From positions 1 to 64,000 of the forward strand of contig CAZWTF010000007.1 of assembly GCA_964636815.1 (NCBI GenBank): a DNA stretch of 64,000 nucleotides, written 5' to 3'. The stretch comes from SOIL31 sp964636815 (GTDB lineage: Bacteria; Babelota; Babeliae; Babelales; Vermiphilaceae). A model generated the notes under the pieces. That model worked only from the letters and a program-made list of their open reading frames with translations, made no database searches and was not told the DNA's origin. This document shows positions 41,166 to 49,083 of this stretch, piece by piece. Made by a program: the position numbers and the translations under genes. Each line of letters begins with the position of its first letter. Positions within the stretch are counted from its first letter, which is position 1.

Positions 41166-42338
41166 TTAGTGATTATATTTTTTTAGTAGAATCTCAGTTT
41201 TACATGCTAATTCATGCGATACTTTTATGAGTGTGGTTATGTTGGCAGCAATTGCAAAAACAACACCCCATGGTTGTAACTTTTTACAAAGTTGGTCTGA
41301 GAAACTTTCTTTTAATGCTTGTGATTCTGCTTGCAATTGATTAAGCACTTGTTGGAAATGTATTTTTGTTAAAACAATAGGCAATTTTGGATTGGAAGTA
41401 GTTTGCTCTGCATAGTAAAATATTTTTGCTGAATCAATAAATGACCGTATATCACGTAGCGAATCCTGTTGTGTTTGTTGTATCATTTTTGCAATAAATG
41501 CATCAGTAACTGATGGATCGAGTTCTATTGATTGGTCATGTGCAATACTATTTTTAAAGATTTGAATCATTTGTTCTTTGCTAGGTGCTTGTATGTTAAT
41601 AACTTTTCCTGCAAAGCGGCTTTTAATTTCTGGGGGTAGCTTATCAACATTATTAGCAGTACCAATAATGATGATATTCGGAAAGAATTTTTCTATATGA
41701 TCAAGCATGAGCCAAAAGGCTGCAGCGGTTTGTGAATGATCGGTTTGCTCGCTTTTATAGTGTTCAAATAATTTGTGTAATTCATCAATAATAATGACTC
41801 GTTTTGATCCATCACCAATATATTTATTTAAGATATTTTGTAGATTAACAGCAGTATCATTTCTAAATTTACCTAAAAAGTTTGTTGCTGGAATAAATGT
41901 ATAAGAATATCCAAGTATTTCAGCCATTGCGCAGGCTAGCGTTGTTTTGCCTGATCCTGGTGGTCCTACCAAAATAAAACGATGAAAAGATGGTATATTT
42001 ATAATAGGTTGATTTGAAATAGAGCGATGTGAACGTAGTTGTAAATAGGTAAAAATTCCTTTTACTAACTTTGGAGCATTTTCCATTGACGACTCTAAAA
42101 TCCATCTCGCAGGTCTTGGTAATGGAGTTTTGTTTATTGTTTGATTTTCTTGATCAATATATTTTTTTATTGCATTTTGTTGGTCTTCTGCATTTTTCTG
42201 AAAATATTCAGGATCAGGTATATACAATGGTGTCAGATTAAAATGCACAGATTTGTCAGTTGGCACTTGTTGTTTTTCCTGAGCAGATAATAAGTGATTA
42301 AATAAAGTTATTGAAATGATTAATATAAGTTTATTCAT
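41166..42338 (-). CDS. AAA+ ATPase with N-terminal signal peptide (ATPase 1)
   Basis: The start at 42338 gives 390 aa beginning with a signal-like leader (MNKLILIISITLFNHLLSA, cleavage near SA|QE). The AAA+ module is complete: Walker A GPPGSGKT (125-132), Walker B VIIIDELHKL (Asp185-Glu186), sensor 1 IIIIGTANN, Arg finger IKSRFAG, and sensor-2 lid SLRDIRSFIDSA. This is closest to the FtsH/katanin-like classical clade, without a protease domain. A hydrophobic helix (WGVVFAIAANITTLIKV) lies near the C-terminus. It begins 5 bp after ATPase 2 and shares its post-leader motif VHFNLTPLYIP. An ATPase exported from the cell is unusual. Confidence 0.85.
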   Translation of the reverse strand: MNKLILIISITLFNHLLSAQEKQQVPTDKSVHFNLTPLYIPDPEYFQKNAEDQQNAIKKYIDQENQTINKTPLPRPARWILESSMENAPKLVKGIFTYLQLRSHRSISNQPIINIPSFHRFILVGPPGSGKTTLACAMAEILGYSYTFIPATNFLGKFRNDTAVNLQNILNKYIGDGSKRVIIIDELHKLFEHYKSEQTDHSQTAAAFWLMLDHIEKFFPNIIIIGTANNVDKLPPEIKSRFAGKVINIQAPSKEQMIQIFKNSIAHDQSIELDPSVTDAFIAKMIQQTQQDSLRDIRSFIDSAKIFYYAEQTTSNPKLPIVLTKIHFQQVLNQLQAESQALKESFSDQLCKKLQPWGVVFAIAANITTLIKVSHELACKTEILLKKYNH

Positions 42339-42343
42339 GATGT

Positions 42344-43633
42344 TTATTTTTCCCAAAACCATTTCTTTGCTTTTTCATCAGCGGCCTTTTTTTCATCAGC
42401 TTTTCTTGCGTCAGTGTTTTTCATTATATCTATCCAAAGTAGTTTTTGTTCGTCCGTCATAGTTAATAGAAGACCCTCCATGCCGTGAATACGTGTTTGG
42501 ATTTGTAATAATGGGTTGTTCATATAACTCAAAAATATCTGTGTCATTTGTTGGTGAGTAAAGTGTTCCTTGTGCATTTTTAAAGTTTCTTGATGATAAC
42601 GATTTTGTCGTTCTTCATCTGTTTCTTCTTTAATATCGTATTCTTCTTTTGTTTTTTTTCTTAGATAGGTAGCTATTCCTTGGGAAATAGAATCTTTATT
42701 GATATTTACTATAGAGGACTTTATATTACTTAATTTACTTTTGATTAATATTTCATCTGATATTTTTTCTAATTCACGCCCTGAATAAGGAAAAATCTTT
42801 TCTAGCTCTTTATCCAAGAAATCATCAGTTACTTCTGGGTTGATTTTAGTTTTTTGGTTGGTTAAATTTCGACGAATAATATTATTTTTTATTTTAGGGT
42901 CAGTCATTAAATCAAATTCTATGAAATAGACTCTGCTTTTGACTTGCTGAGGTATTTTATTGATACGATTCATCGTGCCAATGAGACAAAAATTGTTATT
43001 ACTTTTTTGTTTATCAAGAAATGACCATAAAGATTTGGATACTGTGTCAGTATCATGATGTGTACTATTACTATTTTCAAGCAATTGATTTAATTCATCG
43101 ATAATTAAAATAGTTGGCTTATTAGAAGTTCTAATTTTTTCTAACTCATTTTCTAATCGTACACTTGTTTGATTGCGATATTCGCCTAGAAGAGAGGTGC
43201 TGGATATAATTTTGTATTCCCATCCTTCTTGTATCATTTTATATGCAATGGCTTTAGCTGTAATTGATTTTCCTGTACCTGGTTCACCAACAAAAAATAT
43301 TGCCCTATAATTTTTAATGCCTGGAAAATAATTAGGGTCTTGTAAGTAATTAATAATAGACTGTGCTTCTTGGGGGGAATATTTAAAAACAAATTCCATT
43401 TCTTCTATATCGGCTTCAGTAAAAGATTCATCTTTTTTTGTGGAATCAGGATTTTGTTGTTGAGTTATTTCATCCATAATTTTTTTACGAACTTCTTCTG
43501 GTACTTCAGGTGCATACAATGATTTTATGTCGAAATGTACCTGCTGAACATTGTTAGAATCGATAGAATCGTTTGATAGGGAATTTTGGAAAAATAATAT
43601 GGATACAAGAATAGTATGACGTGTATACGACAT
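42344..43633 (-). CDS. AAA+ ATPase with N-terminal signal peptide (ATPase 2)
   Basis: The start at 43633 has GAGG upstream; the longer in-frame start at 43681 is poorer. The 429-aa product begins MSYTRHTILVSILFFQNSLS, a short basic-hydrophobic leader. Walker A is GEPGTGKS (116-123), Walker B ILIIDELNQLL (Asp179-Glu180), sensor 1 CLIGTMNRI, Arg finger VKSRVYF. The C-terminus is highly charged (DARKADEKKAADEKAKKWFW). The mature start QVHFDIKSLYAPE matches VHFNLTPLYIP of ATPase 1. The two are probably paralogs forming a mixed ring or acting on the same substrate. The tandem precedes the EndoU toxin in the same orientation. Confidence 0.85.
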   Translation of the reverse strand: MSYTRHTILVSILFFQNSLSNDSIDSNNVQQVHFDIKSLYAPEVPEEVRKKIMDEITQQQNPDSTKKDESFTEADIEEMEFVFKYSPQEAQSIINYLQDPNYFPGIKNYRAIFFVGEPGTGKSITAKAIAYKMIQEGWEYKIISSTSLLGEYRNQTSVRLENELEKIRTSNKPTILIIDELNQLLENSNSTHHDTDTVSKSLWSFLDKQKSNNNFCLIGTMNRINKIPQQVKSRVYFIEFDLMTDPKIKNNIIRRNLTNQKTKINPEVTDDFLDKELEKIFPYSGRELEKISDEILIKSKLSNIKSSIVNINKDSISQGIATYLRKKTKEEYDIKEETDEERQNRYHQETLKMHKEHFTHQQMTQIFLSYMNNPLLQIQTRIHGMEGLLLTMTDEQKLLWIDIMKNTDARKADEKKAADEKAKKWFWEK

Positions 43634-43926
43634 GTGGTTACCTCGAAAAGAATATATTATGAAAACACTGTTATTTTTCATTGTAATGATTTTTTTGTAT
43701 TAAACAAATTTTTTATAAAAGGTTGATTTATGAGGGTAATTGTTCAGGTTGGATTTATTTTATAAGCAGCCTGTGCAAGTATAATCTAATATTACCCGCT
43801 TTAAACCTTCTTTTTGCGATAGTTCTGATGCTTCTAGGTTGCTTCCTACTTCGCATCAAGCTACGTAGGACACAGCAGCAGTAAGCACCCGCTTGGCTTT
43901 CGAGGTTTTGGTGAAGGTGCGGCTTG
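43634..43926. other. gene-free leader region of the island
   Basis: No ORF with support was found on either strand. The only structure noted is a family B palindrome at 43844-43870. A promoter for the divergent ATPase 2 gene must lie here but no convincing -35/-10 pair was identified. Confidence 0.5.
43844..43870. repeat. dispersed palindromic repeat, family B
   Basis: TCCTAC (43844-43849) and GTAGGA (43865-43870) enclose TTCGCATCAAGCTAC. The minus strand reads TCCTACGTAGCTTGATGCGAAGTAGG, related to the copies at 533-560 and 59120-59147. Confidence 0.55.
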
Positions 43927-44054
43927 TCATGTATTTGTAGAGATCCCCTGTTAGAGCTCTTTTTAAGGGGGCTTTTGACCGCAATTTATACGGGTGTTAG
44001 ACTTATAATAAGAAGTTATTCTGTTCAGGGCGTATTTTTTAGGGGGGTCTAAAA
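43927..44054 (+). promoter_or_regulatory. duplicated promoter/leader module, copy 1
   Basis: About 125 bp is closely similar to 46348-46473. Shared parts are TGTAGAGATC, a GGGGGCTTTTGACC block, the promoter TTGACC (43975-43980)-N17-TAGACT (43998-44003), and a GTATTTTTTAGG ribosome-site block. It drives 44055-44336, whose protein is unrelated to that behind copy 2. Confidence 0.75.
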
Positions 44055-44336
44055 ATGACTAAAAAACAAAAGTTTATATCCGCTCTTTTTTTATTGATAA
44101 TTTCAACAGTTTCTATCTCTAAGGCGCAAGAAAATTGGCCTGTTGTTTCCAGTGAACAAAGAGAACGTGATCAAATAATGTTACAGATAGCCTATCTCAC
44201 AGAGCAATTTACTGCATTGGGATGCAATTTAAGCTCCCCTGCATTAAAATCTGCTATAGAACAATTGTTAAGACAAATTGGGACTCCAGTATCTTATAAG
44301 ATATATCAAGAGATGAAAGCTTCTAGAGAGCTATAA
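44055..44336 (+). CDS. small secreted protein of unknown function
   Basis: The 93-aa product has a signal peptide (MTKKQKFISALFLLIISTVSISKA|QE). A mature part of about 69 residues is helical (QIAYLTEQFTALGCNLSSPA). One Cys. GGGGGG precedes the ATG. The shared promoter module upstream links it in regulation to 46474-46923. It terminates into the shared hairpin at 44500. Confidence 0.7.
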   Translation: MTKKQKFISALFLLIISTVSISKAQENWPVVSSEQRERDQIMLQIAYLTEQFTALGCNLSSPALKSAIEQLLRQIGTPVSYKIYQEMKASREL

Positions 44337-44433
44337 AAATCAAGTATTTGAGTAATTAGCAAAGCATTTTTGTGGGTAAGCTAAAAATTGTCCCTATTTT
44401 TTCAGCGTTATTAGTTATAAAATAGTCCTGTAT

Positions 44434-44470
44434 GGGATGCCAGTCTTCGCTCTAGCGAGCTTCGTCTGGC
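44434..44470. repeat. tRNA-Glu tail-like and family B palindrome fragment
   Basis: GGGATGCCAG (44434-44443) equals the last bases of tRNA-Glu plus one. GCCAG (44439-44443)/CTGGC (44466-44470) form a stem around TCTTCGCTCTAGCGAGCTTCGT. The terminator that follows (44500) is also a near copy of the one after tRNA-Glu. Confidence 0.4.
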
Positions 44471-44499
44471 TGCGCCACAAATGATTGATTTTAAAAATT

Positions 44500-44533
44500 A
44501 AAAGAGCTGTTTTAAGTAACAGCTCTTTTTTTT
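44500..44533. terminator. intrinsic terminator (bidirectional)
   Basis: A 12-bp stem AAAAGAGCTGTT (44500-44511)/AACAGCTCTTTT (44518-44529) is followed by a T-run. It serves the 44055 gene and the convergent 44587 gene. It differs from the tRNA-Glu terminator by one compensated base pair. Confidence 0.9.
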
Positions 44534-44586
44534 TATGCTTTTGAGCAATGAACATTATTATAAATATTTCTTTTACCAAAGTGCGA

Positions 44587-46101
44587 TTAATTCCCATCGC
44601 CGTGGCAAAGCGTTTGACACAATTTATGACGATCAATAATCGGTCTACCCATAGCAGTCTCTAAGAGTATTTGATTGTCAGCTGATTGCGATTTGATTTC
44701 ATTGCTGATATCACTTACTCCAGATGATAAATTTGATGTAAAAATTCCGGCAGCGCTTGTTGTTAAAAAATCTTCATACGTTAAAGGAATAAGTTTTACA
44801 AATCCTTTTTTAATGAAATCATGAATATTCTCTTGATCAATGTTAATTGTATCTATCTCCTGATTGATAATGTGCAGACGATAATATGCTAACTTTGCCG
44901 TAAAAAGTTCTGTATGAGTTTGAGGAAATTCTGCTTGAAACCGTCCAGCGGCTAATAGCGAATGATACAATGCCTCACCTTTAGGAGTTAAGGCAATGCC
45001 ACGTGCTTCAATTTCGCCAAAACGTGCTTTATGTTCAATCTCTACCAACGGTGCAGACTCCAGCGCAATTTGAATTCTATCAAGATATGCGTGTACTGTT
45101 TCGCCTGCTTTTAAAACCAATTTTGGTGTACTTTTTTTTAAAAGGTTAAGTTGTGATGATTCTAACGGAAGATCTAAAATAGCTTTATCATTGGATACAA
45201 ATAAGGGTTCTCCAGGAGCTTTTCGTGAAGTTTGATTAAGTAAGACAGGGACAGCATCACAAATAGGAGGTCCTTCAATGCCACCATCTTTCATAGGTAT
45301 GCCAGCCTGTTGTAAGCGATTGGTAGCATCCTGAATATCATAAACACGTGGTGTTAGGTGATTAATATTAATACCTAAACAAACGATATCAGCAAAAACA
45401 TCATTTTCTTTGCGCAGTGCTTTGTAAAGATCAAAACAAATTGGCTTTTGTATGTTTATTCTCAAAGCATTTACTACCTCTGTTACAAATTCTTTGAGTT
45501 GTACATAAGTTAATCCTTGTTCTTCAGCTATGCATAATAGTGTTTTTAATTTTTCAGAAAACTTAGGATTGTTTTCACCTCTTTGCGCAAGGACCTGCAT
45601 AACATCTTCTTTTATCTCTGGTTTTATATATGCTGGATGAAGCATTGAACAAAACATTCGAAAAGCACTTATTTCAATACTATCATCTATAGGTCGAAAA
45701 GCAGTAGCAATCATCGGAAGAGCACCTTTAGGCAGTTGTGTTAAATCATAAAATCCCACTGGATACATACCAAAAACAGAGAATATTCTTGTTACTATGT
45801 GCATTTCAGTAGGTGTTCCTACGCGGATAGCACCGTGTTTTTCAGCCATTACTCGATCTTCAGCATCAATAATTTGATTAGGATTTTTTTGTAAAAACGC
45901 TTCGTTTGATTCTTGTACAATTTTTTTAAATTGATTGTATTCTGATACCTCTGTACTGAACATATTAGAAAGTTCAAGAGCAAGTAATCGACGCATTTCT
46001 GCGGGAGTTGCCTTGTGAGAAATATCTTCAAAACCCGCATTCATTGAATGCGTAAGAAATGAACTTGCTATTAAAAATGTCATAACATATTGTATCAACA
46101 T
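44587..46101 (-). CDS. DUF1338 / 2-oxoadipate dioxygenase (HglS/YdcJ)-like protein with signal peptide
   Basis: The 504-aa protein begins with an export-like leader (MLIQYVMTFLIASSFLTHSM). The remainder matches the HglS/YdcJ family of VOC-fold Fe(II) enzymes that decarboxylate and hydroxylate 2-oxoadipate to 2-hydroxyglutarate in lysine catabolism. Signatures: EKHGAIRVGTPTEM (His89), MYPVGFYDL, ATAFRPID, GININHLTPRVYDI (His248), GGIEGPP, QTSRKA, ARFGEIEARGIALTPKGEALY (Glu363). The three expected metal ligands (His, His, Glu) are all present. The signal peptide is unexpected for a cytosolic catabolic enzyme, and no lysine-catabolic neighbours are visible. AAGGAA precedes the ATG. Confidence 0.85.
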   Translation of the reverse strand: MLIQYVMTFLIASSFLTHSMNAGFEDISHKATPAEMRRLLALELSNMFSTEVSEYNQFKKIVQESNEAFLQKNPNQIIDAEDRVMAEKHGAIRVGTPTEMHIVTRIFSVFGMYPVGFYDLTQLPKGALPMIATAFRPIDDSIEISAFRMFCSMLHPAYIKPEIKEDVMQVLAQRGENNPKFSEKLKTLLCIAEEQGLTYVQLKEFVTEVVNALRINIQKPICFDLYKALRKENDVFADIVCLGININHLTPRVYDIQDATNRLQQAGIPMKDGGIEGPPICDAVPVLLNQTSRKAPGEPLFVSNDKAILDLPLESSQLNLLKKSTPKLVLKAGETVHAYLDRIQIALESAPLVEIEHKARFGEIEARGIALTPKGEALYHSLLAAGRFQAEFPQTHTELFTAKLAYYRLHIINQEIDTINIDQENIHDFIKKGFVKLIPLTYEDFLTTSAAGIFTSNLSSGVSDISNEIKSQSADNQILLETAMGRPIIDRHKLCQTLCHGDGN

Positions 46102-46223
46102 AATTTCCTTTTAATCATTGATAGAGATTTGTAAACATGCGTGATAATTTTATCAATTATCACTACAATATGATAGTAAGAAACTTGACTATGTTAATCA
46201 TAATTAACCGCAACAGAATCAGA

Positions 46224-46355
46224 TCAGCGTGATGCATTTTTATTCAGTAATGATGCATTCTGTTGTTTTAAATAAACGTCAAAAAAGGTTCTAACATAAG
46301 AACTAATAATAGTATGCGCTAAATCGCCATCAATTGTATTGGTATCTTCATGCAT
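46224..46355 (-). pseudogene. C-terminal fragment of an alpha/beta-hydrolase (PAF-AH/dienelactone hydrolase-like)
   Basis: A 43-codon frame on the minus strand reads EDTNTIDGDLAHTIISSYV, then RTFFDVYLKQQNASLL, and stops. The I-D-G..A..I...Y...FFD.YLK..LL pattern is the usual C-terminal helix of secreted PAF-acetylhydrolase or chlorophyllase-like hydrolases. The rest of the gene is missing: upstream sequence turns into promoter module copy 2 exactly at its first codons. It therefore looks like a gene remnant cut by that module. No search was possible to confirm. Confidence 0.5.
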
Positions 46356-46473
46356 CTGTAGAGATCGTCTGAGAGGCTCTTTTAAGGGGGCTTTTGACCG
46401 CAGTTTATACAGATGTTAGACTTATACGAGAATGTTGTTTTGTTGAGAACATATTTTTTAGGAAAGTCTAAAC
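46348..46473 (+). promoter_or_regulatory. duplicated promoter/leader module, copy 2
   Basis: It is similar to 43927-44054 along about 120 bp. Promoter TTGACC (46394-46399)-N17-TAGACT (46417-46422) and ATTTTTTAGG before the ATG at 46474. The left edge coincides with truncation of the hydrolase fragment. Confidence 0.75.
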
Positions 46474-46923
46474 ATGTTAAAAAAAATCTTAATTCTTTTA
46501 TTAACTCTAAATACCCCGCATATACTGTCTTCTCCCTCTTCTACCAATGCTGACTATAATGCCACAATACTGATTTTTGTAGCAGGAATTATTTGTACTT
46601 GGAAAGCATGTAAAGATTTAAAAAAAGGGTGGTTAGGTTTTAAAGAGGTTAATCGCCAAATTAAAATGCTTAATGAGATGGGTGTTAAAGTATATAAAGT
46701 AACAAAAAATGAAGTTGGATTTAATTCCATCACGACAAAAGAAAGTTATAAAATAACTATTCCTTCACACTTTTCTTATGAACAAGAACAACAAGCAAAA
46801 GAGCATTGGAATTTATTATTAACCAATGACAAATGTTTTAATAAATCGTTTGGTTTGCCTTTAGCAGCAAGTGTAATATTGCTTCCGGTTGGAATATGGG
46901 AATTATGGAAGCTATTAGCTTAG
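46474..46923 (+). CDS. exported membrane-anchored small protein
   Basis: The 149-aa product has an N-terminal leader (MLKKILILLLTLNTPHILSS), then a hydrophobic segment ATILIFVAGIICTWKA. A soluble middle (EMGVKVYKVTKNEVGFNS) follows, and a C-terminal hydrophobic helix LPLAASVILLPVGIWELW. Two to three membrane helices are likely. The product is unrelated to that of 44055 despite the shared promoter. No family recognised. Confidence 0.7.
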   Translation: MLKKILILLLTLNTPHILSSPSSTNADYNATILIFVAGIICTWKACKDLKKGWLGFKEVNRQIKMLNEMGVKVYKVTKNEVGFNSITTKESYKITIPSHFSYEQEQQAKEHWNLLLTNDKCFNKSFGLPLAASVILLPVGIWELWKLLA

Positions 46924-46981
46924 ACTTTTAGATTTTAATAAAATTTAGCTGCTCATTCTGCAAGAACTTCATACATTATAA

Positions 46982-47021
46982 AAAAATCCCTTTTTATGGT
47001 AATTCATAAAAAGGGATTTTT
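46982..47021. terminator. strong intrinsic terminator (bidirectional)
   Basis: A perfect 17-bp stem AAAAATCCCTTTTTATG (46982-46998)/CATAAAAAGGGATTTTT (47005-47021) with a 6-base loop. It lies between the + gene ending at 46923 and the - ORF ending at 47027. Confidence 0.9.
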
Positions 47022-47026
47022 GTGTT

Positions 47027-47233
47027 TTAAACTAATGCTTTGATAAGTTTTAAGATCTTAAATTTTTTAAAAATTTTGTAGAGTATGATGATAATTCTTT
47101 GCAGAAGAATTAAAAGTTCCCAAACGTCGACGTTCACATTTGGTTTGTTGTGATTATCATGTTCACAAAGAGACAAGTGTAATGCATCAGAACGCTGCGC
47201 AAAACAGCTTGGTAAGAAAGAATATAATGTCAT
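47027..47233 (-). CDS. possible small protein with C-terminal basic/hydrophobic tail
   Basis: The 68-aa ORF is supported by TAGGA before its ATG and by the bidirectional terminator directly after its stop. The N-terminus (MTLYSFLPSCFAQRSD) is only weakly signal-like. The C-terminal half WELLILLQRIIIILYKIFKK is a hydrophobic helix with a strongly basic end, suggesting a membrane-active peptide. It may not be real; no homologs recognised. Confidence 0.45.
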   Translation of the reverse strand: MTLYSFLPSCFAQRSDALHLSLCEHDNHNKPNVNVDVWELLILLQRIIIILYKIFKKFKILKLIKALV

Positions 47234-47444
47234 GTTTTTTCCTATCAGAGAAGTGGTTAGTTGTTATATAAAAGGAAACACTGTTATTGCTTTTTTTGTT
47301 TGTAAAAACCTTTCTACTATTAGATGTTAATTTTCTATTATTATTTCTTATATTTCTACAAACTGTTTTCTGGTATCATAGCAAATTATTAGTAACTGTA
47401 AAGAGGGTTGGTGAGTGAATCTTATTCAAATACAAAAAAGAGGT

Positions 47445-48941
47445 TTATGATGTATATTTTTTTGTTTTTATACTTTTAAAATAATTTTTTGCAATTTTAT
47501 CTAGTTCTTGACGTTTTATTGGCTTCATTCTTTTCAGTGTTGCCATTGCAAATACCATACGTCTATTTTGTGCAAATAATTTTTTATGTTTATCTATAAA
47601 ACACCAATAAAGAGCATCCCATATTTTTGTCCATGTACCAGTTGGATAATTCGACATTTTACGAATATAAGAAGAGCTTGAACAGTAGGGTTTTGTTGTC
47701 ATTATTCCACCATCTGCATATTGGCTCATACCGTATATATTGGGGACCATTACCCAATCATATGCGTCAATGAATAATTCCATAAACCAGGTATAAACTT
47801 GGTCTGGATGAGTTTCTGTTAGTTGCATAAAATTGCCAAGAATCATGAGTCGTTGGATATGATGTGCATAGGCATATTTTAAAACATGCGCAATAACATT
47901 ATCTATTGGATCAATGCCTGTTGTCCCCTCCCAAAAACTTTTTGGTAATGTATTTGTATGTTTTAATACATTTGACTGGCGTTGTTGTTTGCCAGCAGTA
48001 ATATAGACACTACGTACAAATTCTCGCCAACCAAGAATTTGACGAATGAACCCTTCAATATTATTAATCCGTATGTTGTGTTTGCGTGCATATAGAATTG
48101 TTTCATTAATAACGTAGTCAGGTAGTAAAAGACCGCTGTTGAGAAGTGGTGATAATAGAGAGTGAAATCCAAACGGATGATCGGTATGCATTGCATCTTG
48201 ATAGGTCCCAAAGAGATGTAATTTTTTTTCTAAAAATGAACGGAGCCAGTTACGTGCTTGTTTGTGCGTTACTGGATAAATAAATGTATCTAAGGAGCCA
48301 GGGTTTCTGTCAAAATATTTTTTGATATACGTTTGTGCTTCTTTAACGAATGATGATTTATTATGTGTAGGTGATTTTAGAAATGGTATTTTTTGATTAA
48401 AATTTTGACGATTTTCTGTATCAAAGCTCCATTTTCCACCTATTGGCTTTCCGTTGTACATTAAAATATCATATTTTTTACGCATATATTGATAAAATGG
48501 TGCCATGGAATATTTTTTTTTATTTTTAAAGTACGCGGTAGCCTCTGGAGAAGATAAAAAAAATGAGGGTGATTCATATTTTTGGATTATTATTTTTGCT
48601 TTTTTTGCATCACGTATAATTTTTTGCGCAAGTGCTATATCAATAACATCAAAATAATTAATGAGTTCAATTTTATTTTTTTTTAAAGATGTAAAAAGAT
48701 GTAGTAGGTTTTTTTTACAGGTATCATGTTCAAAATAGATTACGCACTTCCCCTTTTGTTTAAGCATTTGAGCATATGCTTGCATTGTTGCCCGATGAAA
48801 GATAAGTTTTTGCTTATGGAATGAAAATGCATGAAAAAAATGTGCGTCTTCAGCTAATATGATATATGAATGGGTATCGATTAATTCGTGATTCTCAAAA
48901 AGTTGGTGGGGGAATAAAAGCAATCCGTTGTTTTGACTCAT
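47445..48941 (-). CDS. photolyase/cryptochrome-like protein (PF04244, PhrB-related)
   Basis: The 498-aa protein matches the bacterial (6-4)-photolyase-like family. The N-terminal alpha/beta domain is GLLLFPHQLFENHE. FAD-region signatures are ILGWREFVR, ILGNFMQLTETHPDQVYTWF, DAYDWVMVPNIYGMSQYADG and TTKPYCSSSSYIRKMSNY. In Fe-S photolyases that last motif continues C-x-x-C..C. Here it reads YPTGTWTKIWDALYWCFIDKH, so the [4Fe-4S] ligands are absent, as in a known non-FeS branch. The role is light-dependent DNA repair or blue-light sensing. It is monocistronic. Confidence 0.9.
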   Translation of the reverse strand: MSQNNGLLLFPHQLFENHELIDTHSYIILAEDAHFFHAFSFHKQKLIFHRATMQAYAQMLKQKGKCVIYFEHDTCKKNLLHLFTSLKKNKIELINYFDVIDIALAQKIIRDAKKAKIIIQKYESPSFFLSSPEATAYFKNKKKYSMAPFYQYMRKKYDILMYNGKPIGGKWSFDTENRQNFNQKIPFLKSPTHNKSSFVKEAQTYIKKYFDRNPGSLDTFIYPVTHKQARNWLRSFLEKKLHLFGTYQDAMHTDHPFGFHSLLSPLLNSGLLLPDYVINETILYARKHNIRINNIEGFIRQILGWREFVRSVYITAGKQQRQSNVLKHTNTLPKSFWEGTTGIDPIDNVIAHVLKYAYAHHIQRLMILGNFMQLTETHPDQVYTWFMELFIDAYDWVMVPNIYGMSQYADGGIMTTKPYCSSSSYIRKMSNYPTGTWTKIWDALYWCFIDKHKKLFAQNRRMVFAMATLKRMKPIKRQELDKIAKNYFKSIKTKKYTS

Positions 48942-49083
48942 ACATTTTCCAATTTTTAAATATGTTCTTTTTAGGATAATATATCTTCATTTTAGAAAGC
49001 AATTATGAGCATTGTTCTGTTGGTTTAATTTGTCTCTTTAAGATAGAATGTATTAATAATGTAACTTTTTTTTAGGGAGTATC

